Positions 19,062 through 31,200 of a stretch of 64,000 nt of DNA are shown here, piece after piece. The translations under genes and the position numbers were made by a program. The notes below the pieces were generated by a model. It saw only the letters and a program-made list of their open reading frames with translations. It ran no database searches and was not told the origin of the DNA. Position 1 is the stretch's first letter, and each line of letters opens with the position of its first letter. This DNA comes from Aquimarina rhabdastrellae (lineage in GTDB: Bacteria > Bacteroidota > Bacteroidia > Flavobacteriales > Flavobacteriaceae): assembly GCA_947387485.1 (NCBI GenBank), contig CANDNT010000020.1, positions 1-64,000 of the forward strand, written 5' to 3'.

Positions 19062-19550
19062 TTATTCTCTTAAATCATTATTATAAGCCCCCTCGATTGA
19101 CGATAGATCGAAATCATTTTCTGTAATAAAATCAACCGACGCCATAGTTATTGAAGGTAACTTAAGATCTTCTTGAGTCAACCCATTGTCTGCAAAATCG
19201 TCTTCACTTATGATTGCCATAAATTCTTCTTCATTTCTTGCTATCGACAGAAAGATAAAACCTGAATATATTGTAGTTGCATATCTCAATTGTTGTAAAT
19301 TCATCATTCCATACTTTTCATATAGAACAACTCCTTCTGGTAACCCTTGTAGTTCTCCTATAAGCTTTGGTTTTACATACTCATGTTTATGTTCTACATA
19401 TTTTTTAAGTAATAGTGCTATCTTGTTTCTTAGAATTTCTTCTGCCTTATTTTCTTGATTTTGATTTGCGTTATTATAACTAGGTCGATTGGCTCGTATT
19501 AATAAAAATTTATCCTTATTTAATCGATATAAACAGAATACTTTTAGCAT
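19062..19550 (-). CDS. Hypothetical protein
   Basis: 162 residues, soluble, rich in acidic residues towards the C-terminus. Begins MLKVFCLYRLNKDKFLLIRANRP, has a charged helix (KAEEILRNKIALLLKKYVEHK) and a hydrophobic strand (TIYSGFIFLSIA). Not recognised. It lies 8 nt after the SH3-type lipoprotein gene, so it is co-transcribed with it. Confidence 0.65.
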   Translation of the reverse strand: MLKVFCLYRLNKDKFLLIRANRPSYNNANQNQENKAEEILRNKIALLLKKYVEHKHEYVKPKLIGELQGLPEGVVLYEKYGMMNLQQLRYATTIYSGFIFLSIARNEEEFMAIISEDDFADNGLTQEDLKLPSITMASVDFITENDFDLSSIEGAYNNDLRE

Positions 19551-19558
19551 TGTTTTTA

Positions 19559-20533
19559 TTATAAAATGGGACAGGTTTTAGGTATTAACTGCTCATAATC
19601 AAAGGCATTAAAATCTTCTTTAGTACGTTCTATGATTTCTGAGTCTACAAATTCTATAATTTTTTGTTCTTTTTTTAATAGCGAAACATATTCCCCATCA
19701 AACATTACTTCTTCATCCCCATCTGCAAAACTTAATATACAATTATGTTGTATAATCTCTTTTGTGCCATTACCGTCTAGATCGATAATCCAACTCTCTA
19801 AACCATCATAACTCATATCAAGATAATTTCTAGAAGCTATAGGTATAATTCTCTTTATTTTATTTGTTTTTTCGTTGACTAAAACTAGTGTAAATGGAGT
19901 ATCTATATCTTGTGTATTATCGCCTAGATCTACCTCTATATTTTTTATAAGAATATATGCTGTGTATATATTATTTAGTTTTGTTTTACCATAATAATAT
20001 AGTTTATCAACAATTGCTCTATCCTGATACAATACCTGTAAAAACTCTGGCAGTTTTTTCTTTGAGAGTCGTTGTTTTGTTATGGTATCTAAGTCTACCT
20101 TACCGCTAAAAAAACTAACCTTTGGGTCATTATCAATTTCTGGAAATAAGTTTTTAAAATCCTGTAATAATGCTGAATATTCTTGATTTTCTATAAGAAA
20201 ATGATCAAAAACATACCCTTCTCCTTGTTTTGTTTTTACTTTTAGCCATTCTCCTCTTATTTCTTTACTTTCTATGTTAAGGGTATCCATAGTAGTTATT
20301 TGTAAAACTTCTACCGTCGCTAAACAAGGAAGTAACGCTATAGTTTTTGCTTCTTGAGATGGTTTTTCTTTTAATCTTGTCCCTTTAATTGCCTGAACTA
20401 TATGAGTTGCATTAATATCTACTTCTTTTTTCTGTTCTAATCTTTCTTCTTGTTTTTTAACCTCTTGATTCTCTTTTTTACAAGAACTATACATTAGAAG
20501 TAACAACACGAAAATTATTTCTACATATTTCAT
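19559..20533 (-). CDS. Lipoprotein with SH3b-like domain
   Basis: 324 residues from the ATG at 20531-20533; the frame opens 6 codons earlier, but this start lies 1 nt after the previous stop and gives a clean lipoprotein signal (MKYVEIIFVLLLLMYSSC). A bacterial SH3-like domain follows (~45-115: GTRLKEKPSQEAKTIALL, GEGYVFDHF). The C-terminal ~200 residues are unrecognised and include an acidic LDGNGTKEI stretch like VCBS/FG-GAP-type calcium loops. Probably periplasm-facing or surface. In an operon with a second small lipoprotein. Confidence 0.75.
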   Translation of the reverse strand: MKYVEIIFVLLLLMYSSCKKENQEVKKQEERLEQKKEVDINATHIVQAIKGTRLKEKPSQEAKTIALLPCLATVEVLQITTMDTLNIESKEIRGEWLKVKTKQGEGYVFDHFLIENQEYSALLQDFKNLFPEIDNDPKVSFFSGKVDLDTITKQRLSKKKLPEFLQVLYQDRAIVDKLYYYGKTKLNNIYTAYILIKNIEVDLGDNTQDIDTPFTLVLVNEKTNKIKRIIPIASRNYLDMSYDGLESWIIDLDGNGTKEIIQHNCILSFADGDEEVMFDGEYVSLLKKEQKIIEFVDSEIIERTKEDFNAFDYEQLIPKTCPIL

Positions 20534-20534
20534 C

Positions 20535-20945
20535 TTAACCTGCAAAACCAAAATTTGTAATTAAAATTTGTTCATCTTTAAAACTGAACGTTATCATTAT
20601 AGTATGTTCTGCTCTATGAAATCCCTCATCAATAGCTATAATTTCAAAAGAATTAAAAGACACGTTTATGCTTCCACATTGTTGTTCATCTTTATTATAA
20701 TCATAATCCACTTCTGTTACCTTAAAGGCTTCTTTTAATATATCCAGTATTCTAGCATCTGTATATGTATTGCGAATTTCTGAGCTTACTTTTTTCATAA
20801 TTGCAACTTCATCATTTGTATTAAGCCATTGCCTTAATTGTGCTACTTCTTTCTTTACTACAACGATATCTTTTTCTGATAAGCACTGTGGTTGTTGGCA
20901 AGAAATAGCTAATAGCATCACTATTATAGGTATGATATATCTCAT
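20535..20945 (-). CDS. Small lipoprotein
   Basis: 136 residues with signal and lipobox LLAISC (Cys16). The mature part has one long strand-rich region (CGSINVSFNSFEIIAIDEG, HTIMITFSF) and no recognised family. Stops 1 nt before the SH3-type lipoprotein start, so the two are translated together. Confidence 0.7.
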   Translation of the reverse strand: MRYIIPIIVMLLAISCQQPQCLSEKDIVVVKKEVAQLRQWLNTNDEVAIMKKVSSEIRNTYTDARILDILKEAFKVTEVDYDYNKDEQQCGSINVSFNSFEIIAIDEGFHRAEHTIMITFSFKDEQILITNFGFAG

Positions 20946-20981
20946 ATTTTTTTATTTTAATCTAAAAATGTAATTAATTCA

Positions 20982-21371
20982 CTATTCATCTTTATTAACT
21001 GTTTCAATTAAATGATCTGAAATCTCAGTTTTCTTATAGTAAACTTCTCTCCACCACTTTACATAATCATCATCTGTTTTACCATTAATCAAATGATCAC
21101 AGGTTCTTTTATTTTGAATAATACATATTGCCCAATAAAACGGCATTTCTACATTAATAAACATTACATCATCATGATCTTCTAAAGTATTTAAGAAATT
21201 CACAAAGTACTCATGAAAATCATTCATTATTAGTTCTTCTTCAAAAAAATCAGTAATGATTGCACATATTTCTTCATAGTATGCACGTCTTAAAAAGATA
21301 CTTTCTTTACCATAACCATTTAGAAACTCAAACTTTTCTTCTGTAATTATATTATTCCTTGTCTTTTTCAT
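20982..21371 (-). CDS. Hypothetical protein
   Basis: 129 residues, acidic, mainly helical, no signal peptide. Aromatic motifs EFLNGYGKESIFLRRAYYEE and YWAICIIQNKRTCDH, and KWWREVYYKK near the end. Not recognised. Small acidic cytosolic proteins of this shape are often immunity proteins, but nothing here proves it. 36 nt upstream of the lipoprotein pair. Confidence 0.6.
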   Translation of the reverse strand: MKKTRNNIITEEKFEFLNGYGKESIFLRRAYYEEICAIITDFFEEELIMNDFHEYFVNFLNTLEDHDDVMFINVEMPFYWAICIIQNKRTCDHLINGKTDDDYVKWWREVYYKKTEISDHLIETVNKDE

Positions 21372-21413
21372 ACCCCAAACACATTATTAAGTTACCTATT
21401 AAATTCCAACTAC

Positions 21414-22031
21414 TTATAACTTCTTTATTACTCCTAGTCCAAAAGTAATTGTCTTAATTTTAAAATCTGATTCTTTATAAAAATTTGTTATTCCGTTATA
21501 ATAATTTACGCCTAATTGATTTGCTATTTTTTCACTTATATTGTGTGCTATTCCGCTTCCTAACTTAATTCCTAGTGCATAGGTATTTTCAACTGTATCA
21601 TTATTTAATGCAAAAAAATTATTCATACCTCCCTCTATAAATAATCAAATTTTACCTGGTAACATATAATATCTTAATGTTATCGGTATCTCTATAAATC
21701 GATAATCTATATTCATAAATTCTGATGGAAAAAGTGTATTACAGGTTTCACAAAAGAATCTTCCTTTAAAGTCTTTATTAGAATATTCAACTGCTGTTAT
21801 TATCGAAAGATTTTCTTTTAACGCATAAGCTAAACTAACTCCAATTCTATAATTAGTTTTATCATAATGAGTTGCATATTCACCATGTCGATCAAAATTA
21901 ATTCGTTCACTACTTAGATTTTCTTCAATACTAGTGGTTAACCCTATGCTTAACTTACTTAAATTATTTTGTGCCTTAACTTCTTTTCCACAAATCAATG
22001 CTATAGCAAAAGTTATTACTATTCTTTTCAT
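21414..22031 (-). pseudogene. Outer-membrane beta-barrel protein interrupted by one in-frame TGA
   Basis: Starts at 22031 with a signal peptide (GKEVKAQ) and alternating barrel strands. After RYYMLPGKI the frame meets TGA at 21645-21647, then continues in the same frame (LFIEGGMNNFFALNN...) to a stop at 21414. The whole stretch is 206 codons and reads as one small porin-family barrel. Strand periodicity and the GG turn right after the stop show that the second half belongs to the same gene. Recent nonsense mutation, phase variation or a sequencing error are all possible. Confidence 0.75.
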
Positions 22032-22190
22032 TTTTAAAATATGTTGTTCATCACTATATAGTTCTCAAAACCTTGACTTCTTACCTGCATTTTTTTTTTA
22101 GTGCAAGTACATCAAAACCCTTACTTATCTAACTACATACGCATTATCCCTCATCATAAAGAAGAGTTTCTTCTTTCCTTTTATAAATAA

Positions 22191-22220
22191 TAAAGCCTCT
22201 CTAAAATTAGAGAGGCTTTA
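22191..22220 (-). terminator. Terminator after giant gene B
   Basis: Perfect 13-bp stem TAAAGCCTCTCTA / TAGAGAGGCTTTA with an AAAT loop, 28 nt past the giant's stop. An identical element follows giant C at 45567-45596. Confidence 0.85.
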
Positions 22221-22247
22221 TCTGGTCAAAATCTATCAAAAATTTAA

Positions 22248-25200
22248 TTATTCAATTACCAACTTACGTTGTAATTCTTGACCTTCATAATTTAGTTTAT
22301 ATACATAGATACCACTTGATAACACATGTTTTTCTGCAATACCATTCCAATCAACAGTATGTAATACATTCCCTTTTACTATATCTGATACAAAAGTGTA
22401 TACTTTTTGTCCTAATACATTATATAAGCTAATGTTTACATGTCCGTCTTCTGGGATACTATAACTAATCTGTGTAACATCGGTCATAGGGTTAGGTATA
22501 TTTTGTCCTAAACTTAATCCTAATACACCGTTTAACACTACTTCTTCAGTTTCGCTATTAGGCGTATAATTTAACACATATGGTGTTTTCATCGTACCTA
22601 ATGATACTGAGGTATCAAAATCCTCTACATTATCCAAAGTCACTATCTTCTCTCCATCAAATAACTTGAATGTAATCTCTTCATTTGATGAGCTACCTCC
22701 TATACCGATAAAGTAGTGATATTTACCTTTTACTAATTGTGTTTTTGATACTCCTCGTAGCTCTTCTCCTGCAAATGCTGCTATCATATACTCTTTTGAG
22801 GTATCTAATTGTGCTGCATTTACTACCGCTGTCATATACATAAACCTTAAGTAATCTCCTCGATCTACTTTCCAGTTTAATTGTGTTGCTGCATCTATAG
22901 TTGATAAACTTGCTTCACTCATTTTTGAAGCTTCGCTTGCTCTATCTATTAATCCACTGTAGTTTAATGTCATTGCATTTGTTACATCCATTGTATATCC
23001 ATGTCCTGGTAATAAATGCGTCAAAGCTCCTACCCAACCATCTTCTGCTGTATATTCTGCTCTAAGTCCTCTACCTTCTATACGATCACCTATACTTATT
23101 CTTGATGATGATGTCAATGATCGTAATGCAAAAGCTGGTCGTTGTAATTCACTTGGTAGAAAGGCTACTGCTGTAAGTTCTTTCTCTGTTATATTTCCAT
23201 CTCCTTCTGCATCACCCTTTAAAGCTATATTCGTATTAACATCTACTGGAGCTCCTGATACTATTAAGGTTATTTGATCTCTGCTTGATCGCTGTAATAC
23301 ATATGATTTACGTATATCTATAGTATTTGGATAACTTCCTTGCGCTATCAATATTCCATTGGCATCTGCTATAGCTATCGGGTTTAAATCATCTAGCGTC
23401 TCTGCATCTATCAATTTAGCTCCTGCAGATAATCCTTCTATAGCATCTAATGATAACGTATGTACCATAGGATTATCACTTACATTAAAACTGATATCAA
23501 AGTTTCTACCACTCACCACAATTCTACGAGTTAGCGTACTCCCTACAGTAAAAGTTACAGGCACAGTTTGATTACCTATATTTCCTCTAAAGTCAAAATC
23601 ATAGCGTTCAACAATATTCTCATACTCTGTACATTCTGAAGCATTCCAGACTCTAAAACTTAGTCTCTTTCCATTGTCACTTCTATCACCAAATACAGAT
23701 AATTCTACTAACCCTCTTGAATTTACATTTGTTGATCCTCTAAACTCTCCATCTATATATGCCGCTACAATATCGTTTATATCTGTAGATTGCTCTCCAC
23801 CGATCATTAAACGACTCGTGAAATCAGTAGACCCTAAGAAATCCCTAGCATCAAATCCATTATCATAATCTGGTACCACACAATTGGTAGTAATCTCTAG
23901 TGTAAAACTTTCTATTCCTAAAGATTTCCCTGTAGTCGTCGGATTTGATGAATTATCAAATACCTCTGCATATACTGTTGTATTATGCATTCCTGGCGTT
24001 AAAAACGGTGCTACTACAAATTCTAAATTACGTTCTGTAGCTTGAGCTGCAAGCGATAATCTATCTCTATCAGCTCTTATATTTCTAATAGTTCCTCCAT
24101 TATTCTCTCTTACCGATAACCATACAGGTAATCGTCTAAAGCGATATTCTACTGGAATTCCACCTTGGCTATTATCAAAATCAACATCATCTATAATCAG
24201 TTCTTGTCCTTCTATTTGTGTACGATCAACATCATTTTGACTCCATCGTATTGCATTTAAGTTGACAATAAAACTTCTTGAAGCACCTTCTATATTATTA
24301 TCTGTAACATCTCTTAATCCTCCATCTGTTATCAGCAATGTTAATCGCGCTCCTTCTAGATTTGCCAATGAACTTAATGGTCTAATATTAAGTACTGTTC
24401 CGCCGGAAGACACATTGTGTTCAAATTCTAAGCTTGTTACCATTCTACTTACGTCAAGTGGTGCGGCTTCACCGCTATCATCATGGAAAATCTCTCCAAC
24501 TTTGGTTGTAGCTCTTGCATTTCCTGTATAATCTCTAACAACTTCTTGAATACCATCAACTTCTAAGGCAATATTATCTAATACAAAGTATGCTACCAAA
24601 TCAGTCTCGTTTCCTAGCAATTGACCATCTAGGTTTTGTACTATCTCTATTGGTGTTCTTGCATCTGTCCATATACGTACATCATCGATACCTCCTACAT
24701 AAGATTGTCCTCCTACTTCTGGAGAAATCATTATAGATGCTGTATTAGTAACTCCTATAGTATATGATCCTGAGCCTACTGGTTCTCCATTAAAATAGAT
24801 CTGTATAGCATTGCTACCATCATATACTGCTGCAACATGTGTCCATATTGATGGCTGAATTGTTTGAGTAGAACGTACCTGATCGTTGATCTCTATATGT
24901 CCTGATGGTGTTAATGCTACCTTATAATTATTCCCTTTTTGTAAGATTGGCACTGCTGTTTCTGATGGAATAGCACTAGGATTAACCCACATCTCTACTG
25001 TAAAAGCTTCTGGCGCATTAAATACAGGACGATGTGGAATTTCAACTTCTACTTCTGGTGTTCTTAATTCTGCAGAAACCAGCGCTCTTGGTAATCCTCC
25101 TAAGATTCCTCTTAAGGCTACAGAATTTAAATTAACTGTTGCTGGGTTTATAGGCCCTGAGAACGTTGCCGAAATTGATCCCGAAGTATAAATCCCATTA

Positions 25201-28200
25201 TTTGCTGGATTTGTACTCACTAAAACGGCTGCTGTTTTGTTAATAGTTCCTGAAATAAACTCTGTAGGATTATTTCTTGCATTCGGGTTATTACTCAGCG
25301 GATCACATATAGGTACTAAACGTACGCTATAATCTCCATTAGCTAAATCCATCTCTGCAGTATATGTCACAAATCCATCTGTTTGTAAATTTGCTCTTAG
25401 CACTGCCGCGTCTAGAGTTACTAATTCTATTCCTGTATTATTTCCTGTTATAGCATATTCTATCGCTACCTGAAAATCACTAGTCTCTACAAAATCTTCT
25501 GGCTCTGTACCCTCTGGAATTTCTCCTATAATATCTAATAATCCTGGAATTCTAAACCTAAAATCCAACTGATTATTGCTATTATTGTTAATCACCCAAT
25601 CTTTGATAGGTTTTGCTACTTCAGTATTATCTACACAAGGCGCGCTAAAATCGGCTGTAAAAGTAATCTCTTGTACTGGTCTTATACCACTATTAAAAGT
25701 CTCTGGTGCATTTGCTCCTGCTCCTATTAATCGATATTCATCTTGACGATAGGATTGATATAAGAATCCTTCTCCTCCTTGTTCACAGTCTGCAAAGAAA
25801 CGTAATCGTATATCTTCGTATTTAACATTTTGACCAGCATCAGCAGGATTACGCTTTACTACCATACGAACTGGTGCATCTAATTCTTGTTGAACTCCTA
25901 CTGGAGAATTCTCATCTAGTCCAAAAGAAAATGATGCTCGATTCCCTGCTACACTATTAAGATCTACTCCTCCTACTTCTACTTGAGCTCCATTTAAATT
26001 TGAAGAATTTATCAATTGTACATAATACACTTTACGGGTATTATCTTCTGCTAACTGTGTATTACGTAAGGTCAGTTCATATTCTATAAAATCATTTCCT
26101 CCGTTAAACCCTGTGGCATTATCTATTCTGATTTCTACTGCTTGACGTGGTTGAGTACCTGCTTCAAATGGACACATACTACGTCCTGAATAGACTCCAA
26201 ACATAGGGGATCCAAATTCTGGATCTGGAACAACTGCTGTAAAGAATTGATCTCCATCATCATCATCATTAAAGGTAAAACTCTCTGTTACAGCATTACT
26301 AAAGCTATTATTTTCTGTATTTGTTCGTGTTCCTATCACTTTAGCACTAGCTCCATAAGAGAACGTTCCTCCTGCAATATTATTGGTATAACTTCCACTA
26401 AATCCTGCTCCTGCTCCACCTCCAAAGTTAGAACCATTATCTTCTGTTATAGTTCTAGTAAAAGAATAATTAACTGTTGGTCCTGCACTAAATACAAACC
26501 CACTTTGTCCTAATCTTGTAAACTGATCTAAATTATTAAGTGTTGCTGGGATTTCGTTTTCTTTATCTTCAAGTACTCTAACATTATTAATTAAGTCTTG
26601 ATACGTTGTTCTATCCCTTTCTAGAACTTGATCGCTTTGAATCTTATATACTAGATTGTCTCTCTTTTTCTTATTATTAGCTACATGGTCTTTCCATATT
26701 TGGACTTGGCTTTTTAGATCATTTATATTTAAACCTTCGGTTTGATTTGCTATCTCTTTTTCTAAACCAGGAATGATCACATCTAAAATCTGTTGTTGTG
26801 TTATAACAAAAGGGGTTTGTTCTGTGATAGCAGGGACTCTAGTTTGCTCTTTTACCACTCGACAACTCTCTATCTTAATTTCATTTCCTGTACTTACAGA
26901 AACCACATCTGTAGTTCCTATAAAAACATCTGCATCTTGACCTACATAAGTATCAAAAGAAGGTGTTGTTATACTTCTATTTACAGTCACACTTCTTCCA
27001 TTTCCTCCTGTATTTCGATATGAAAAACTAGCTTCTGCTGTCGCTGCTAGATCAACAACACTTCCTACTACTGTATTTTCTATTTCTAATGTAGCTCCAG
27101 CTCCTACTCCTACAAACGTTCCAGTAGACATTTTTACTTGAAAATCAAGTCCAGCTCCTATAAACGCAGATGCTGTGATATCTGTTCCTTCAGAAAAGGT
27201 ATATGCCGTAGAGAATGAAGTTCCTTCATGTAAGGTTGCGGTACTATTATCTCCTGGCGGATCATGTAATACATGGAGTATAGTAGGATTAGTTAATGTA
27301 AAATCTGCATTTCCTTGTTGTACTCCCGTCACTATTGCAGCTGTAGTAAATGTCTTTGTTTCTCTAGCACTGGAAATCCCTCGTTGTGCCGTTGCAGTAA
27401 AATTACGCAAAAAGCTTTCTGATGGATCCGCAGCTACTATAAAATTAGCGCTATTAACTTCAAATTGTAATATAGCATTCCCCATTTTATTAGTAATTAC
27501 TTTTTGAATACCATCACCTAACCCTCTAATTAAATCTCCATTAATATTAACTGTAATATCTTCTAGTGTACAACGTACACCATTATATTCTTCAAATACA
27601 GTAGTTACTGCTACTATTTGATCAAATTGTTTAAATACATAACGATTAGTACAACTAGGATCTATTACTATTTCATCTCCTAATTCCGTTTCTCCTTGAT
27701 CATTTTGAGTATCGCTTAACTTATAAAACCTAGTTTCTACTTGCATTTCATTACGATACTCAACATCTTCAATAGCGTTTCCTTGTCGTAAATCTACGGT
27801 AGTATTTACTGTATATGTTGGATTTTGTGTACTTGTCAATGATAGTTCATAGGTTCCTGGAATTAATCCATTTACTGTAAATACTTTTAACTCATCATTA
27901 AAGTTAGCAGCGCTAATAGTACGAACAAATGACGGTTCTCTAACATCGGCTCTTGTAATCGTTCCTGTCCATTCTCCTACATTGTTATCACAAGGAATCA
28001 CGATATTCCCTATTAAACTATGTCTAGTTAAATTTACAAAGTCTAATTCTGTAATCGCTTCATCTACATTGAGTGTATACGTATCTCCTTCTGGGTTATA
28101 TCGTTCATTTGAGGCTATATATTCAAAATGAACATTACGCTGTAAGGGAGCTCTTGCACTATCATCAAAGCTTGCATCTCCAAAAACTCCGAAATAATTA

Positions 28201-31200
28201 TTATTCGTTGCCCCTTCTTCTACAATCGTATTTACTGCTCTAAAACTATTCTTACTATGTTCAAAGGTATATCTTAGACTTAATCCGCTCGATACATCAT
28301 CATTATTATCTTCTGCAATATTATCTCCATCAGCAATCATTCTTAACAAGGCTTCTGAGTATGCTCCTATACGATATTCTAATTCATCAATATGTCCTGC
28401 ATAAAAATCTGTTTTTGAATCAGTTTCTGCTGATGCATTTTCTATATGAGTTGCTCCCAAATAAGCTTTGGTATTAAAATCTAAAGTTCCTACACCTGAT
28501 GGTAAAGGGATCACATCATAATTCCCATCAAAAAGTACACGTATACTATTATCGGCTTCATTTATAGCTACAGCAAAAAACTCAAAATCATTTTCTTCTA
28601 TTCCTGGTAAAGTTACTTGCTTTACTTCTTGATCATTTAAACGTACCGAAAATACTGCCTCATCTATCAACTGAACTTTTAAACTTCCATGATGTAATAT
28701 AGTTTGCGTAGTTCTTACAGTTGCATTTGGGTCATTATCGATTGTTCTTCTATAAAACCCAGTCCATGTCAATTGATTTTCAGTAGTAACAAGGGATTCT
28801 TTTAACGCTGCATATCCTGTTGTTCCTTCAAAGAAAATACTGGTCTCATTTTGTTGGTCATTCTCATTTGCATTTATATGTGTGCTTTGCAATATCGTTG
28901 GATGAATAGAGAATGTTTGCCTTCCTTGTGGGCTATCAAATCTAAACGATCCATTTGAATTAGTTCCTATAGCTTCTCCTGTCTCATTATTTCTTAATAC
29001 ACCTCCATTTACTTCTATAGCAGTACCTGTTAATACAGGATACACTGTCTCTCCATTTCCATTATCAATTATATATTGTACTCTTCCTTGAATCTCAAAA
29101 GTCGAGATATCTACAAATTGATCGATACTACTCTCAGCTTCTGTAAATGTTAATTGTTCTGCAACTTGCTTAAATCTAGTCTCTGGACTAAATTCACGAT
29201 TAGGTAAACTTGGTGTAAATGTATACCCATAATCACTATCTGTAGTTAAACCTCCTGGTAATGTAGCAAAGCTATAATTCCCGTTTTGATCTGTTACCAC
29301 TCCATATGTAATTGGTGGAATATCATTATCTTGTGTTGTAAATGCACTTGATGATCTTCCTACTAATCTTCCTCTAGTACCTATTGCTTGATTATAAATC
29401 TCATGATCTCCTGTCAAATCAAAACGATAATATGCTATTAAATTAGTATCATCTGCTCCTAAGATAAGGTCTTTATACGTAAAAACTTCTTCTGGAGTAC
29501 GTGTTGTTTTCCAGATACGCAGTTCATCTAATAAATAGTTATTATGTACCTCATGATTAAAAGAAAATTGAGATACTCGATTTAATCCCACTATAAAAGG
29601 TGTTGTCGTTATAGCATCTGCTCTTCTTGAGTTCTCTAAATCTGGTGCTAACCCACCATCAACATATAATGCTCCTCCTGTAGGGCTTACTGATAAGGCA
29701 TAATGATGCCAGTCTGTAGCATCTCCTTTAATAGGTGCTTCTAAATATACAGCACTACCTAAATACACCTGAATCTTATCCTTATTGATTCGAATCTCTC
29801 CTGTATCTAATTTAAATACAGTATTAACATCTGTACTACTCGTTGGTGTTTTATACCAAAATTCTATTGTAGCTACTCCTCTTGCTTCTTCAAATACCTG
29901 CACATTATTGATAAATATTGGAGCGCCACTGCCTCTTACATATAGTACACTATTATTAGGTTGTGCAATAGTTCCATCATTTAATACGGCTTCAACTTTT
30001 ACACCTTGTACTCCGCTTTGCCCTTCGGTTACGACTCTACCGTTTACTTCTCCATTATGGAATACAAACCCTGTATCTATTCCTTCTATAGTTTCTCCAT
30101 CATTCATAGTTCCTATCACCGTGTATTCATAGATATGTCCTGGCACTATTCCTGAATCAAACTCTTCAAAAAACTCTGATACATTTGTTCTCGCTATTTC
30201 TTCTGGAGTTATCTCTATATCACTTACTACGCTAGATTCAGCACCTCCTCCAAGTTCTCTTCTTCTAACCTCATACGAAGTTGCTCCAGCTACATGAGGC
30301 CAACGTAAACGCACACTATGTGTTCCATCGATTCTAATATCCGCACCATTTCCATCACTTGCTTGTAATAAAATAGCATCTAAATTAAATATAGGATGAT
30401 CTGCCATAGTATTAACATGAGCAAATTGTGTTTCCCCTTGATCTCTTCTTACTTTGGTACGTATGCTTGAATAGGATAATAACGGAATGGCTTCTGTAGG
30501 ATTCTCTACCGTACTTAATGCATTATACCATCTCGCTTCTTTTAATTGTGGAAAATTTGCTACCGACACATCCTCATCTGCTTCTACATAAGCTATTACT
30601 AACCCTAAACGATTAAAATCTCTAAGCATAACCTCACTAGCATTAAACAGCGTACGAAATCTGTTATCTTCTAATTGCGCTTTAGTTCTGGCTCGGTTCC
30701 ACGCTCTATATTCGGCTAGAAGCATATGATCTGTCCGCCCTGCAGTGATATATAAATCTTCTGCAGATACCGTAAAGTTTTGTAATGAAACTCTACGAAC
30801 CCCATCAATATAAATACTAAATCGATTCCCAGTTTCAAAAACTAATCCAAAATGATACCACGTATCATTTTCTAATACGGCATTACCAGATAAACTAATC
30901 TCTGGAATTACAACATTACCATTAGTAATACTAATAGTTGTAGGGGTTACTCCTACTTTAAACTCGTTACTCCCATCTAATAAATTTGTAAGTTCAAACT
31001 TTTCAAATGGATTTCCATTTTCTTTTTCTAATCGTACCCAAAACTCTAGTGTTCCTTCTCCTGCTTTACCTGCATTAATAAGGTTTGTTTGCAATCGTGT
31101 TTGGGTATCATAATACGATTTATACCCTCCATCTGCTAATAACTGTGCTACATAAGGTCGCGGTGCTACATCGTCTTGTGCTATGGCTAAAAGGCTAAAG

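Noticed and set aside
23359..30132. Plus-strand open frames opposite giant B
   Set aside because: Shadows of the 2998-codon gene; repeated Ser/Thr/Val-rich composition is that of an antisense frame.
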